From NCBI RefSeq assembly GCF_013408445.1, contig NZ_JACBZL010000001.1:62001-126000 (forward strand): DNA of 64,000 bases, read 5' to 3'. Source of the DNA: Corynebacterium tuberculostearicum. Its GTDB lineage: Bacteria > Actinomycetota > Actinomycetes > Mycobacteriales > Mycobacteriaceae. Shown here in pieces: positions 25,356 through 35,455 of the stretch. How positions within the stretch are numbered: position 1 is the first letter of the stretch; the number at the start of each line of letters is the position of its first letter. A program made the translations under genes and the position numbers. The notes under the pieces were generated by a model. It searched no databases, was not told where the DNA came from, and worked only from the letters and a program-made list of their open reading frames with translations.

Positions 25356-26732
25356 GTGTCGACAGCTGTGCCGATTATCGCGATCATCGTGGTGTGGCTC
25401 TTCGTGCTCGCACCGTGGCTACTGGGTAGGAATAACCGCCCAATGAGCCATACCGGTGAGGCCTTTGAAGATACCCGGGTCCTCTTTGAAGGAGATTCCG
25501 GCAAGGTCGCCGGCCGGCGTCGTCCGCGCCTGCGTGCCGGCGATGTCCACCGCCGCGACGATGAGGACGAGGCGGACTACGAAGTCGTCGAGGCTGCAGA
25601 CGCTACCGACAGTGCATCCGATGCCGAGGTCACCAAGTCCTCGTCGCGCTCCGTGACCATTGCCGGTGCCGCACGCCGGGCCAAGTCCCAGCCCTTCGGT
25701 AGCGGCAGCCGTGCGTTTACTGCTGCATCTGCCTCCACCGCCGGTGAAGAATCCACGCAACAGGCAGAAACCATCGACGGCGAATTGGTGGAAGAAGCGA
25801 TTGCAGAAGAAGGCGAGTCTGCAGTCGAGCCACAGGCAGCTGCGGTTCCTGCCTCCCAGCAGGATGATGCGGACAAGGAAGCCAACACCGCAGAGGCGGA
25901 CGACGTCGACGATGTGCTCTTGGAGGACGAGGACGACGCCGCGGACGAGTCCACTAAGGACAATGCCTCCGATGTTGCTGCGTCCGAGGCTGAGGTATTT
26001 AGCGCCCCGGCAGTCTCTAGCGTGGCGAACGATGCCTATGCCTACGACGAAACCTATACCTCGCCGGTAGACCTCATGTATCCGGGCGCCGTTGACAAGG
26101 CCGAGGTCAATGAGGATGATTCCGTAGATGCTGCCAGCGCGGACGAGGTAGACGAGGCCGAGAGCTCCGAGAACCAAGCCGCGGCCACGGAAGCAGACGA
26201 AACCGGCATGGATACCGACTTGTCCGAGGACGAGGTCGAGTTCGCCCAGCGTCGCTTGGGCCGCGGTGGCTGGGACCCGGTAGCAGAAAAGGAAAAGTCT
26301 GCAACGCGCTACCAGCGCCGTCAGCGTACCCTGCTGGGGCTAGCCGTGGCCGTGGTACTCACGGTAGCCCTAGGAATCGTGGTCGGTGGCTGGACCTGGT
26401 GGTTGGCTGCCGTCGCCGGCGTGCTCACCGTGACCTACTTGATCGCCCTTCGCTCTCAGGTACGCCAGGAACAGGCACTAATGCGCCGCCGCGTGCGCCA
26501 CCTGCGCCGCGCCCGTTTGGGCGTGCGCAACGCCGAGGACGAAGAGCTAAAGATTCCGCGCAACCTGCGCCGCCCAGGCGCCGTGGTGGTGGAGATCGAC
26601 GATGAAAGCCCGGACTTCGTGCACCTTCCGCTGAGCTATAGCGATGGTGAGGACGGCGACTTTGACGGTCCGCACGCCGGGCCCGATGGTTATGGCCGTC
26701 GCGATGACCTAGCGGCCCGCCGCGCTGGATAA
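25356..26732 (+). CDS. glpR: Glp receptor / SepX-like divisome membrane protein GlpR
   Basis: A 458-residue membrane protein starting at GTG. One transmembrane helix is at the very N-terminus (about 4-24, IIAIIVVWLFVLAPWLLG). Next is a short basic stretch and then a long acidic disordered segment rich in Ala, Glu, Asp and Ser (about 65-300). Two further helices follow (about 325-342 and 345-362) and a basic cytoplasmic tail with VRHLRRARLGVRN. This architecture and the place after glp-rimJ match GlpR of C. glutamicum and SepX of Streptomyces, which tie the gephyrin-like protein to the membrane at the septum. The acidic segment is much longer than the folded parts and may vary between strains. 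Confidence 0.85.
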   Translation: MSTAVPIIAIIVVWLFVLAPWLLGRNNRPMSHTGEAFEDTRVLFEGDSGKVAGRRRPRLRAGDVHRRDDEDEADYEVVEAADATDSASDAEVTKSSSRSVTIAGAARRAKSQPFGSGSRAFTAASASTAGEESTQQAETIDGELVEEAIAEEGESAVEPQAAAVPASQQDDADKEANTAEADDVDDVLLEDEDDAADESTKDNASDVAASEAEVFSAPAVSSVANDAYAYDETYTSPVDLMYPGAVDKAEVNEDDSVDAASADEVDEAESSENQAAATEADETGMDTDLSEDEVEFAQRRLGRGGWDPVAEKEKSATRYQRRQRTLLGLAVAVVLTVALGIVVGGWTWWLAAVAGVLTVTYLIALRSQVRQEQALMRRRVRHLRRARLGVRNAEDEELKIPRNLRRPGAVVVEIDDESPDFVHLPLSYSDGEDGDFDGPHAGPDGYGRRDDLAARRAG

Positions 26733-26746
26733 GCGCGCGAGGCGGA

Positions 26747-27463
26747 CTAGCTAGCAGCGCCGTGAAGCTCGTCAGCGCCCGCTGTCTGCGAGTTCGCGAG
26801 CGCGTTGTATTCCTGCGCTAGGCCATAATTCGGCACGCCGCTCTCCAGCCACACGCCGGAGGTACCGCGGCGATGGGAGCCGATAAGGTGCGTATCAATC
26901 ATGCCGATGGCCTCCATGAGGGCGAAACAGGTAACCGGGCCAACGAAGCGAAAGCCTTTCTTCTTGAGTTCGCGGGACATGAGCTTGGACTCGTAGCTCT
27001 TTTTCGGAATATCCTCCATCACGGTGGGGTAGAGGTTCTCCGGAGGTTGGTAGGCCCAGATGAACTCTGCCAGCCCGCCTTCCTCGCGCAGGGCGATGGT
27101 CGCCTTGGCGTTATTAATCGCGGCGCGGATTTTGGTTTCGTTGCGGATGATGGAGGCGTCGCCAAGCAAACGCTCCACGTCCGCCTCGCCGAATTGGGCG
27201 ACCTTGTCCGGATCGAAGTTGCTAAAGGCCGCACGGAAAGCCTCGCGCTTCTTGAGCACCACCGCCCAGGAAAGGCCGGACTGGAAAGACTCGAGGCTCA
27301 AACGCTCGTAGAGTCCAGCTTCATCGAAAATGGGCAGGCCCCATTCGGTGTCGTAATACTCCTTCAACATCGGCGAGGACATCGCCCAAGGCGGGCGGCC
27401 CAGACCATCATCGTCATAGACCAAGGTGGTGCGCTCTTCGGACTGCGTAGTTGGTTCGCTCAT
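26747..27463 (-). CDS. tag: DNA-3-methyladenine glycosylase I
   Basis: A 238-residue base-excision glycosylase. LKEYYDTEWGLPIFDEAGLYERLSLESFQSGLSW, DPDKVAQFGEADVERLLGDASIIRN and GFRFVGPVTCFALMEAIGMIDTH follow the Tag family. The zinc site usual in Tag (Cys in RCxW, His in YHDxEWG, plus late His and Cys) appears largely lost: here GRPPW, YYDTEWG and SHRRG. The protein may fold without zinc. Start ATG 27463 has AAAGGAGA upstream; a longer frame to 27544 has no ribosome site. Confidence 0.9.
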   Translation of the reverse strand: MSEPTTQSEERTTLVYDDDGLGRPPWAMSSPMLKEYYDTEWGLPIFDEAGLYERLSLESFQSGLSWAVVLKKREAFRAAFSNFDPDKVAQFGEADVERLLGDASIIRNETKIRAAINNAKATIALREEGGLAEFIWAYQPPENLYPTVMEDIPKKSYESKLMSRELKKKGFRFVGPVTCFALMEAIGMIDTHLIGSHRRGTSGVWLESGVPNYGLAQEYNALANSQTAGADELHGAAS

Positions 27464-27608
27464 GGTGTGTTCTCCTTTTATCTTTTGTGCGTGGCTCCCA
27501 TTGAAACAGCCCGCGCGGCCGAGTTCTTTTCCTTCCCCCACCAAAGGGCGAATTTCCCAGGAGCATGGGTGTAGTCCATTGCCTTCGCATCGGGTGAGGG
27601 GTTCAGGG

Positions 27609-27614
27609 TAATCT
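27609..27614 (+). promoter_or_regulatory. leaderless-type -10 box (TAATCT) for the DoxX gene
   Basis: TAATCT lies 7 nt before the ATG at 27622, with no ribosome site between. Confidence 0.5.
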
Positions 27615-27621
27615 GTTCAGC

Positions 27622-28035
27622 ATGAATAGACCTGCCGTACGCGATGCCGCACTGCTTATTTTTCGAGCGGTCCTCGGATTAATCTTTATCGCACACGGCG
27701 TGGACAAGATGTTTATGACCGGCATGGATGAAACCGTGGGGCAATTTTCCGCCCTGGGGGTGCCGCAGCCACAGCTTTCCGGCTATATCGCCGCCATAGG
27801 AGAAATGGCCGGCGGTGCATTCCTCGTTGTCGGTCTGCTCACCACCTTTGTCGCCGGGGCACTCGCATTGCTCATGGGGTGTGCCCTGTATTTCGTGCAC
27901 CTGGGCCACGGGCTTTTTGCTGCCGATGGTGGAATCGAATACCCACTGGTATTGCTGTTATCCCTGCTGATGATCGTAATTTTTGGCTCCGGTAGAGCCA
28001 GCATGGACGGGGTGCTCAGCAATGTTGACGCATAG
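27622..28035 (+). CDS. DoxX family membrane protein
   Basis: A 137-residue inner-membrane protein with four hydrophobic helices. AALLIFRAVLGLIFIAHGVDKMF and the internal YIAAIGEMAGGAFLVVGLLT are typical of DoxX/DoxD proteins. In mycobacteria a DoxX relative works with a thiosulfate sulfurtransferase and SodA in oxidative stress; no such partners are near here. Its last 14 nt overlap the start of the zinc-finger protein, so the two form an operon. Confidence 0.8.
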   Translation: MNRPAVRDAALLIFRAVLGLIFIAHGVDKMFMTGMDETVGQFSALGVPQPQLSGYIAAIGEMAGGAFLVVGLLTTFVAGALALLMGCALYFVHLGHGLFAADGGIEYPLVLLLSLLMIVIFGSGRASMDGVLSNVDA

Positions 28036-28723
28036 TCAGGTCCAAGCGGCTATCTCCGCGCACATGGACGGCGAAGATTCCGATCTATCTCAGGACGTCA
28101 TCGATACTCACCTGGAAAGCTGCGCCGAATGCCGCGCTTTCCGTGACAAGGCGGCTGCGCTATCGCGTTCACTGAGCTTTGTGGAGCCCGTGGATTCCGG
28201 CATGGCGCCGCCCACGGATCTTTCTGATGTCATCTTGGCCGGCGTGGAGCCGGAATGGCGGCGTACCTCGAGCGCGCGCCAAGCTAACCTCACGGTCGCG
28301 CGTGCCGCCATGGTTCTTATGGGGGCCGTCTTTGCGATCTGGGCAGTGGTGCTCATCGTGCACGCCTCCGGGCTCGTACCGTTGGGCGAGGAAGGAAAGG
28401 TTCTGGATCCCACTGCGGATCCGGAGCGAGCCAACCTGCTGATGGAGGGCGCGGCAGTGCGCTTTGGCATGGCCTGTGGTCTTTTCTTCAGCGCTTGGCG
28501 CCCCGCGGCGGTCACCGGATTGCTCCCAGTCTCAGCGACCATGTTTGCCTTCCTCTTCGGCTTTGGCATGCGCGATATAGCGCTGGGTACCGTAACCATT
28601 GAGCAGGTGTATTTCCTTATCGCCACCGCGCTGGCGACTCTGAGCCTGGCGTGGGCCTGGGCGGCAGAAAAGGGCTACCTGGTGCGCGCGTGGTGGAAGT
28701 CCCTCAACGCGCAGCCGCAATAA
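28022..28723 (+). CDS. zinc-finger (zf-HC2) anti-sigma-like membrane protein
   Basis: A 233-residue protein. The N-terminal domain has the ZAS motif His-x3-Cys-x2-Cys in THLESCAECRAF (about 25-35), preceded by ISAHMDGED, the typical anti-sigma start. Four hydrophobic helices follow (about 98-118 and three between 150 and 220). No sigma factor gene is nearby, so the partner is unknown; a redox or metal sensor role is possible. It overlaps the doxX gene by 14 nt. Start ATG 28022 is taken because the zinc-finger domain begins there. Confidence 0.75.
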   Translation: MLTHSQVQAAISAHMDGEDSDLSQDVIDTHLESCAECRAFRDKAAALSRSLSFVEPVDSGMAPPTDLSDVILAGVEPEWRRTSSARQANLTVARAAMVLMGAVFAIWAVVLIVHASGLVPLGEEGKVLDPTADPERANLLMEGAAVRFGMACGLFFSAWRPAAVTGLLPVSATMFAFLFGFGMRDIALGTVTIEQVYFLIATALATLSLAWAWAAEKGYLVRAWWKSLNAQPQ

Positions 28724-28740
28724 ACTCCGCTCTGGCCAGG

Positions 28741-30360
28741 TTAAGTCCAGCTAGGCAGCCACATCATGGAGTGGTACCAGGAATCTGGAATCTTGTAGCC
28801 GTACAAAATGGGGGAGAAGTAGAAGAACATCGCCACTACTAGGGCTAGGTAGAACACGGCGGCGATGGTGCCCCAACGTACGGGGCCGCCGGCCAAGCTC
28901 TTCAGCCATCCCCACCGCACAGGCCTGCCATGCCCGATGAGCTGGCCTAAAGCTAACGCAATAAGCACGATGACAAAGGGGATAAAAGCCGTGGCGTAGA
29001 AGAAGTACATCTGGCGGTCAAAGGCCGCGAGCCAGGGCAAAAAGCCTGCCGCAAAGCCCACCAAGGGGATAAGAAAGGCGCGGTTGCGGCGAATAATGAG
29101 CGACCACAGGCCCCACAGCACGGCCGGGATGACCAGCCACCAGATGGCCGGGGTGCCAAAGAGGTAGAGCATCTTGCGGCATTCGTTACTGCCATCACCG
29201 CACTGCAGGTCGGTGGAGGAGTAGTACAAGATCGGGCGGGCGGCAACGAGCCAGGCCCAAGGCTTGGAATCCCACGGGTGATGATGGCCGCCGGAGGAGG
29301 TCAGGCTGGCGTGGAATTCCAGGACAGAGGAGTGGTAGTAGAACCAGCCGGCTAAGGAATCGGGCAGGTTCAGCAGCCACGATCCATCCTCGATGGTGCC
29401 ATCCACCTTGGCATGGCGGTACACGGCGGTTTCGGAGGAAAACCACGCCCGCCAGGTCCAGGCGTAGAGCAGTACCGGCACGAGCACAAGGGAGGCCAAG
29501 GCAGCAGGGGTATCGCGCACCAGGGTGCCGAGGATATAGCGGCGTACCCCATAGCGCTTGCGCAAGGCAAGGTCGCTAAAGACGGACATCAGGCCAAAGA
29601 ACATGATGAAGTACAGCCCGGACCACTTCACGCCCAGGGAAAGGCCAAGGCAGACGCCTGCAAGGAGGCGCCACCAGCGGAATCCAAAGCGCGGGCCGAA
29701 GGCGGACGAGCCCATCCGGTCCTTCACAAACGCGTTGTGGAGGCGCTCGCGCATCTGGTTATGATCGCGGGCGAGCGCCCAGGCGGCGGCTACTACGAAA
29801 AAGACTTGGAAGATATCCAGCATGCCGAACTTGGAGGAGACCAAGAGCACGCCATCAAATACGGCGATGAGGCCGGCTAGGGTTGCTACCTGCCAGGATA
29901 AGGAGACCCGGCGGGCCAGGGACATCGTCAAGAGCACGGTGGCTGCTCCGAAAAGCGCCGTCATAAAACGCCAGCCCATTGGGGAATAACCAAAGACCCA
30001 TTCGGCAAGTGCCACGATCTGCTTGCCCAGCGGTGGGTGAACCACCAGCCCGTAGCCGGGGTTGGTTTCAATGCCGCCGATAAAAAGGTTATCCCAGCTT
30101 CGCACCATGTCCCAGGCTTGGGGAACATAGTGCTTTTCATCAAAGACGGGCGTGCCCTTGGAAACGGGCGCGGTAAGGCCGACAAAGCGGGTAATGAGTG
30201 CAAGGACGCCGACGACGCTAGTGCTTATCCAGTCAGCCTTGCCCCACTGATAGGCGCGGGGTGCTGGCGGAGCCACGGTGTCGTGCGTGGGGCGCGATGG
30301 GGCAGCGGTAGCAATAGTCACTTGGTTGAGTCTAGGCGACAACGTAGCGCAACCGCGCAT
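28741..30360 (-). CDS. pmt: dolichyl-phosphate-mannose protein O-mannosyltransferase
   Basis: A polytopic enzyme of 539 residues that transfers mannose from polyprenyl-phosphomannose to Ser/Thr of secreted proteins. The first luminal loop contains the catalytic acidic pair in PVFDEKHYVPQAWDM (Asp-Glu, about 72-73). It also has HPPLGKQIVALAEWVFG. About 11 hydrophobic segments and a C-terminal PMT domain (YFFYATAFIPF) follow. Gene order next to rsmI, opposite strand, is the same as in C. glutamicum and M. tuberculosis (Rv1002c/Rv1003). The start is uncertain: ATG 30360 leaves only 24 nt to rsmI; a GTG at 30321 is possible. Confidence 0.9.
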   Translation of the reverse strand: MRGCATLSPRLNQVTIATAAPSRPTHDTVAPPAPRAYQWGKADWISTSVVGVLALITRFVGLTAPVSKGTPVFDEKHYVPQAWDMVRSWDNLFIGGIETNPGYGLVVHPPLGKQIVALAEWVFGYSPMGWRFMTALFGAATVLLTMSLARRVSLSWQVATLAGLIAVFDGVLLVSSKFGMLDIFQVFFVVAAAWALARDHNQMRERLHNAFVKDRMGSSAFGPRFGFRWWRLLAGVCLGLSLGVKWSGLYFIMFFGLMSVFSDLALRKRYGVRRYILGTLVRDTPAALASLVLVPVLLYAWTWRAWFSSETAVYRHAKVDGTIEDGSWLLNLPDSLAGWFYYHSSVLEFHASLTSSGGHHHPWDSKPWAWLVAARPILYYSSTDLQCGDGSNECRKMLYLFGTPAIWWLVIPAVLWGLWSLIIRRNRAFLIPLVGFAAGFLPWLAAFDRQMYFFYATAFIPFVIVLIALALGQLIGHGRPVRWGWLKSLAGGPVRWGTIAAVFYLALVVAMFFYFSPILYGYKIPDSWYHSMMWLPSWT

Positions 30361-30384
30361 TAGAGAGTATGGAATGCTAGAGGC

Positions 30385-31239
30385 ATGTCTGTTTTAGGTC
30401 TGGATCCACTACCGCGCGGGGTAATCCTCGCCGCCACGCCGTTGGGAAACGTAGGAGATGCCTCCGCGCGTTTAATGCATGCCTTGCAGCATGCGGACGT
30501 CATCGCGGCCGAAGATACCCGGCGCGTGCGCAATCTGGCCCAGGCCTTAGGGATCGAGATTTCCGGGCGAGTGGTGTCCAATTTTGACCACAATGAAAAG
30601 GACCGGGCCCAGCAGCTTATCGACGCCGCCGCGGCTGGCACCGTCCTCGTCGTCACCGATGCCGGAATGCCGATTATTTCTGATCCGGGCCTGTCCCTTG
30701 TGTCCGCTGCAGCCGAGCGCGATATTCCCGTGACCTGTTTTCCCGGCCCCTCCGCGGTGCCGACGGCCCTGGCGCTTTCGGGCCTGGGCGTGGGGCACTT
30801 CCTTTTCGACGCCTTTCCTCCTCGCAAGCCCGGTCCCCGCAAGGCGTGGCTGGAGTCACTGCGCAACGAAAAGCGAGCCATCGTCTTCTTCGAATCTCCT
30901 CACCGCGTGGCCGAAACCCTGGCCGAGGCAGCGGAAATTCTCGGCGCCGACCGCCCGGCCGCGGTGTGCCGGGAGCTGACCAAGACCTATGAGGAAATCC
31001 GCCGCGGCAATTTGGGTGAGCTTGCCGAGTGGGCAGTAGACGGTGCTCGGGGAGAGATCACCGTGGTGATCGAGGGCGGTACAGCCGCTGCCGCTACCGC
31101 CGCAGACTTGGTGCCCAAGGCGCTCGAGCTAGCGGAGGCGGGGATGCGGCTGAAGGACGCGTGCAAGCAGGTAGCCAAAGGTACTGAGGTTTCCAACCGC
31201 GAGCTTTATGATGCCGCTTTGGCAGCTCGCGAGGGCTAG
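30385..31239 (+). CDS. rsmI: 16S rRNA (cytidine(1402)-2'-O)-methyltransferase
   Basis: A 284-residue SAM-dependent methyltransferase that modifies C1402 in the ribosomal P site. ILAATPLGNVGDASARL (about 14-30), VIAAEDTRRVRNLA (about 42-55), VTDAGMPIISDPG and CFPGPSAVPTALALSG are RsmI signatures. Length is normal. It is divergent from pmt with a 24-nt gap and is followed by about 250 nt before betP. Confidence 0.94.
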   Translation: MSVLGLDPLPRGVILAATPLGNVGDASARLMHALQHADVIAAEDTRRVRNLAQALGIEISGRVVSNFDHNEKDRAQQLIDAAAAGTVLVVTDAGMPIISDPGLSLVSAAAERDIPVTCFPGPSAVPTALALSGLGVGHFLFDAFPPRKPGPRKAWLESLRNEKRAIVFFESPHRVAETLAEAAEILGADRPAAVCRELTKTYEEIRRGNLGELAEWAVDGARGEITVVIEGGTAAAATAADLVPKALELAEAGMRLKDACKQVAKGTEVSNRELYDAALAAREG

Positions 31240-31486
31240 TCCCCACCGCTTATTCGATTACGTCACACCCCGTAGCGCGCGTAGACGGCTTCACCAACGG
31301 GGGCTTTGTAATTGAATTGTTATAGTGCTCGGGCGTGTGGGCGGCTTAAAGCGGTATTTACATGGGGAAATGAAGCGTAAAAACCTTTCAAATTATCGTG
31401 GAAAATCCCTGGGAAACGGCGTTGAGCAGCGAAGTTTCTACGTGCTTCGTTTGATAATTGAGCAGTTCCGCACCACTGTATAGCTC

Positions 31487-33343
31487 ATGACAAACTCGGA
31501 AAATATGGGCACAGGCGTGCCAGAAGAAGGAAAGGAACCGGTCGGCGCACAGGCGCAGCCGGCCTCTGCTTCTTCGAGCGGGCAGCCTATTGAGAATTAT
31601 CAGACTGTAGACGAACAGCTGGACGCACAATCTGCCACCGGCCAGCTTCAGGATATGATTCACTCCGATGGCTTCCACCCGGAGCGCTATGACGATCCTG
31701 AGGTGGAAATCGCGGCCGATCGTGACAATATGCCAATCGATTGGTCCATCGTCGGCATCGCCGGAGTTCTGGTCGCCGCGATCGTTGTGTGGGGCCTGGC
31801 CGCCCCGGACAACTTTGCCAACTTCTCCTCTTCGGCCCTGACCTGGGTCGTGGACAACTTCGGTTGGGCCTATATCCTCTTCGGCACCGTCTTCGTGGTG
31901 TTCGTTGTCTTTATTGCCGCCTCCAAGTTCGGCTCCATCAAGTTGGGCCACATCAATGAGGAGCCGGAATTTTCCACGCCATCGTGGATTGCCATGATGT
32001 TCGCCGCCGGTATGGGCATTGGCCTGATGTTCTACGGCGCTTCCGAGCCGCTGGCTAACTACCGTGACGGCACCCCAGGCCAGGGCACTGGCAACGTTGG
32101 ATCGTCCATGGCCTATGCCATGTTCCACTGGACGCTGCACCCCTGGGCGGTCTACGCCATCGTTGGCTTGGCCATCGCGTACTCCACCTTCCGCATTGGC
32201 CGCAAGCAGCTATTAAGCCAGGCCTTCGTGCCGCTTATCGGCGAGCGTAACGCCAATGGTGCGGTGGGCAAGTTCATCGATATCCTGTCCATCTTCGCCA
32301 CCGTCTTCGGTACCGCCTGCTCCTTGGGCCTGGGTGCCCTGCAGATTCAGGCCGGCTTGAAGGCATCCGGAATCATCGATAACCCCACCAATTCCGTGGT
32401 TATTGGCATCGTTCTGGTCCTTACCCTCGCATTCCTCCTGTCTGCGATGTCCGGCGTGGGCAAGGGCATTCAGTACATTTCCAACGCAAACATGGTCCTC
32501 GCCGCAGTGCTGGCCATCTTCGTGTTCATCTTGGGTCCGACCGTTACCATCCTCAACCAGATTCCTGGCTCCATCGGTAACTACCTCAACTACTTCACCG
32601 AGATGATTGGCCGCACGGCCGAGTCCGAAAACGGCGCCGCCGGTGAGTGGCTGTCCGGCTACACCATCTTCTACTGGGCATGGTGGGTTTCCTGGTCCCC
32701 ATTCGTGGGCATGTTCCTGGCACGCATCTCCCGCGGTCGTTCCGTCCGCGAGTTCTGCCTGGGTGTCCTGCTTATCCCAGCCGGCGTATCCACCCTGTGG
32801 TTCGCTATCTTCGGCGGTACCGCTATTCATATGGAGCAAAACGGCGAATCCATCACCGGTGAGTCTGCTGAGGAGGAGCTGTTCAACCTCCTGCAGTCCA
32901 TGCCGGGCGGCTTCGTTGCCGGTATTGTTGCAGCGGTCCTTCTGGCTACCTTCTTCGTCACCTCTGCGGACTCCGCATCCACGGTGATGGGCTCCATGTC
33001 CCAAAATGGTGCTTCTACCGCTAAGCCGTGGCTATCCGCGGCATGGGGCGCACTGACTGCCTTGGTAGGCCTGACCCTGCTTCTGGCTAATGAGGACGCA
33101 CTGTCTAACCTGCAGAACGTCACCATCGTTGCTGCACTGCCATTCTTGTTCATTGTCGTTGGCCTGATGTTCGCCATCTACAAGGCACTGAGCGAGGATG
33201 TTATTTACCTCGAGTACCGCGAGGCACAGCAGTTCCAGCGCAAGATGGCCCGCGAGCGCCGCCTGCACCGCGAGTACCAGCGCACGCAGGTCCTTAAGAA
33301 GCGCCGCAACGAGCGTCTCAAGCACCCGATGAAGCGCAAGTAG
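31487..33343 (+). CDS. betP: BCCT-type glycine betaine transporter
   Basis: A sodium-coupled osmolyte uptake carrier of 618 residues with 12 helices. The acidic N-terminal domain (about 1-80), the substrate motif [15 protein letters not shown] (about 175), [22 protein letters not shown] (about 400) and a strongly basic C-terminal helix (about 575-618, rich in Arg and Lys) are the marks of BetP. In C. glutamicum that tail senses osmotic stress through K+ and lipids. It lies between rsmI and metG as in C. glutamicum. A terminator follows. The substrate is most likely betaine; ectoine or proline carriers of the same family cannot be ruled out. Confidence 0.9.
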   Translation: MTNSENMGTGVPEEGKEPVGAQAQPASASSSGQPIENYQTVDEQLDAQSATGQLQDMIHSDGFHPERYDDPEVEIAADRDNMPIDWSIVGIAGVLVAAIVVWGLAAPDNFANFSSSALTWVVDNFGWAYILFGTVFVVFVVFIAASKFGSIKLGHINEEPEFSTPSWIAMMFAAGMGIGLMFYGASEPLANYRDGTPGQGTGNVGSSMAYAMFHWTLHPWAVYAIVGLAIAYSTFRIGRKQLLSQAFVPLIGERNANGAVGKFIDILSIFATVFGTACSLGLGALQIQAGLKASGIIDNPTNSVVIGIVLVLTLAFLLSAMSGVGKGIQYISNANMVLAAVLAIFVFILGPTVTILNQIPGSIGNYLNYFTEMIGRTAESENGAAGEWLSGYTIFYWAWWVSWSPFVGMFLARISRGRSVREFCLGVLLIPAGVSTLWFAIFGGTAIHMEQNGESITGESAEEELFNLLQSMPGGFVAGIVAAVLLATFFVTSADSASTVMGSMSQNGASTAKPWLSAAWGALTALVGLTLLLANEDALSNLQNVTIVAALPFLFIVVGLMFAIYKALSEDVIYLEYREAQQFQRKMARERRLHREYQRTQVLKKRRNERLKHPMKRK

Positions 33344-33369
33344 CTAGCGCCCTTCACGGTTGCTTTCAT

Positions 33370-33417
33370 AGCGCCCATCGTTTCCTCAGCAGTGGGGAAG
33401 CGGTGGGCGCTTTGTTC
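33370..33417 (+). terminator. Rho-independent terminator of betP
   Basis: AGCGCCCATCGTTT (33370-33383) pairs with AAGCGGTGGGCGCT (33398-33411) with two G-U pairs; TTTGTT follows. Confidence 0.75.
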
Positions 33418-33482
33418 TGAAATTGCGGTTCACCTGCGGAGTAAATGTCTGCCCTAATCGTGTGGGCACGAGCTGGCTTCGA

Positions 33483-33488
33483 TACAGT
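33483..33488 (+). promoter_or_regulatory. leaderless-type -10 box (TACAGT) for metG
   Basis: TACAGT is followed by 7 nt and the ATG at 33496; no ribosome site is present. This fixes the metG start over the longer frame from 33445. Confidence 0.55.
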
Positions 33489-33495
33489 AGAACCC

Positions 33496-35328
33496 ATGAC
33501 TGAGTCTGTAGTAGTAAATGTTGCTTGGCCCTATGCCAACGGCCCGCGCCACATCGGTCATGTGGCCGGCTTCGGTGTTCCTTCTGACGTCTTTGCACGT
33601 TTCCAGCGAATGCGTGGCCGCAACGTACTCATGGTCTCCGGTACGGACGAGCACGGCACTCCGCTATTGGTTCAAGCGGACAAGGAAGGCGTGTCCGTTC
33701 GCGAGCTCGCAGACCGCTACAACCGCCAGATCGTCACCGACCTAGCCAACCTCGGCCTGTCCTACGATCTCTTTACTCGTACCACCACCCGTAACCACTA
33801 CTCCGTGGTACAGGAACTCTTCAAGGGCCTGTATGCCAATGGCTACATGCTCAAAGAGACCACCCAGGGCGCTATTTCTCCGTCTACCGGACGCACCCTG
33901 CCGGACCGCTATATTGAGGGCACCTGCCCTATCTGCGGCGCGGATGGCGCCCGCGGTGACCAGTGCGATGAGTGTGGCAACCAGCTCGACCCGGTGGACC
34001 TGATCAACCCTGTATCCAAGATCAACGGCGAGACCCCGAAGTTCATTGAAACCGAGCACTTCCTACTGGATCTGCCCGCCATCAAGGAGGAGCTACAAAA
34101 GTGGCTTTCCACCCGCGAGGACTGGCGCCCGAACGTCTTGAAGTTCTCCCTGAACTTGCTGGAGGATATGCGCCCGCGCACCATGACGCGCGATATTGAC
34201 TGGGGCATTCCGATCCCGGTTGAGGGCTGGCAGGACAATAACGCCAAGAAGCTCTACGTGTGGTTCGATGCGGTCATCGGCTACCTGTCTTCCTCCATCG
34301 AGTGGGCATACCGCACTGGTCAGCCTGAAGCCTGGAAGGACTTCTGGCAGAACCCGGAGGCCCGCCACTATTACTTCCAGGGCAAGGACAACATCACCTT
34401 CCACTCCCAGATCTGGCCGGCCGAGCTTTTGGGCTATGCCGGCAAGGGCAACAAGGGCGGTGAGCTTCACCAGTACGGCGAGCTGAATTTGCCAACGGAA
34501 ATCGTCTCCTCGGAGTACTTGACCATGTCCGGCTCCAAGTTCTCCTCCTCCAAGGGCGTTGTCATCTATGTCAAGGATTTCTTGGCGGAGTTTGGCCCAG
34601 ATGCCCTGCGCTACTTCATCGCCGTGGCCGGTCCGGAGAATAACGACACGGACTTTACCTGGGATGAGTTTGTCCGCCGTATCAATAATGAGCTGGCCAA
34701 TGGCTGGGGCAACCTGGTCAACCGCACCGTTTCTATGGCGTTTAAGAACTTCGGTGAGGTTCCAGCACCAGCAGCGCTGGAAGAAAAGGATAAGGAAATC
34801 CTGCAGCTGGCGGAAGAGACCTTCGAGACCGCCGGTTCTTTGCTGGAACAGTCCAAGTTCAAGCAGGCGATTACCGCCATCATGCACGTCGTCGGCGAAG
34901 CCAACGCTTATATTGCAGACCAAGAGCCGTGGAAACTGGCCAAGGATGAGACCCAGCGCGAGCGTCTAGCTACCGTGCTGTGGACTGCTCTTCAGGTGGT
35001 CTCTGACTGCAATGTCATGCTCACGCCGTACCTGCCGTTTACCGCGCAGAAGGTCCATGAAACCTTGGGCCGCGAGGGCGTGTGGGCGGCCCAGCCGGAG
35101 GTCCATGATGTCAAGGACGATATCCCGGTAGAGCTCGTCGGTGCTGGCTTGCCGCCAGAGGGCCACGAGTATCCGGTCATCATGGGTGACTACACCCAGC
35201 AGCAGGCAAAGTGGGAGCGCATCCAGGTAGAGCCGGGCACCGCCTTGGCCAAGCCGAAGCCGCTCATCTCTAAGCTTGACCCAGAGCTGGGCGAGACTGG
35301 CCCGGAGTGGGCGCCTGTTACTAAGTAA
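33496..35328 (+). CDS. metG: methionyl-tRNA synthetase
   Basis: A 610-residue class I tRNA synthetase. The HIGH form GPRHIGH (about 14-20), a zinc knuckle [18 protein letters not shown] (about 144-161), the WFDAVIGY region and the KMSKS form [10 protein letters not shown] (about 345) are in order, and the anticodon-binding helical domain follows. There is no C-terminal tRNA-binding EMAP domain. Normal length for actinobacterial MetG. A strong terminator follows. Confidence 0.96.
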   Translation: MTESVVVNVAWPYANGPRHIGHVAGFGVPSDVFARFQRMRGRNVLMVSGTDEHGTPLLVQADKEGVSVRELADRYNRQIVTDLANLGLSYDLFTRTTTRNHYSVVQELFKGLYANGYMLKETTQGAISPSTGRTLPDRYIEGTCPICGADGARGDQCDECGNQLDPVDLINPVSKINGETPKFIETEHFLLDLPAIKEELQKWLSTREDWRPNVLKFSLNLLEDMRPRTMTRDIDWGIPIPVEGWQDNNAKKLYVWFDAVIGYLSSSIEWAYRTGQPEAWKDFWQNPEARHYYFQGKDNITFHSQIWPAELLGYAGKGNKGGELHQYGELNLPTEIVSSEYLTMSGSKFSSSKGVVIYVKDFLAEFGPDALRYFIAVAGPENNDTDFTWDEFVRRINNELANGWGNLVNRTVSMAFKNFGEVPAPAALEEKDKEILQLAEETFETAGSLLEQSKFKQAITAIMHVVGEANAYIADQEPWKLAKDETQRERLATVLWTALQVVSDCNVMLTPYLPFTAQKVHETLGREGVWAAQPEVHDVKDDIPVELVGAGLPPEGHEYPVIMGDYTQQQAKWERIQVEPGTALAKPKPLISKLDPELGETGPEWAPVTK

Positions 35329-35337
35329 TAGCACCTA

Positions 35338-35396
35338 AAACGGCCGCGTTATTGCCTCTTTTCCAACAGAGAAAAGGGCGTAACGCGGCCGTTTCT
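35338..35396 (+). terminator. Rho-independent terminator of metG
   Basis: A 14-bp perfect stem: AAACGGCCGCGTTA (35338-35351) with TAACGCGGCCGTTT (35381-35394). The hairpin is nearly symmetric with T-rich right and A-rich left flank, so it may also act on transcripts from the opposite strand. Confidence 0.8.
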
Positions 35397-35455
35397 GTAT
35401 TCCGGTTTGGAAGGAAGGAGTACGAAATACCCGAATCCTTGCCAGGAAGGGTGGT

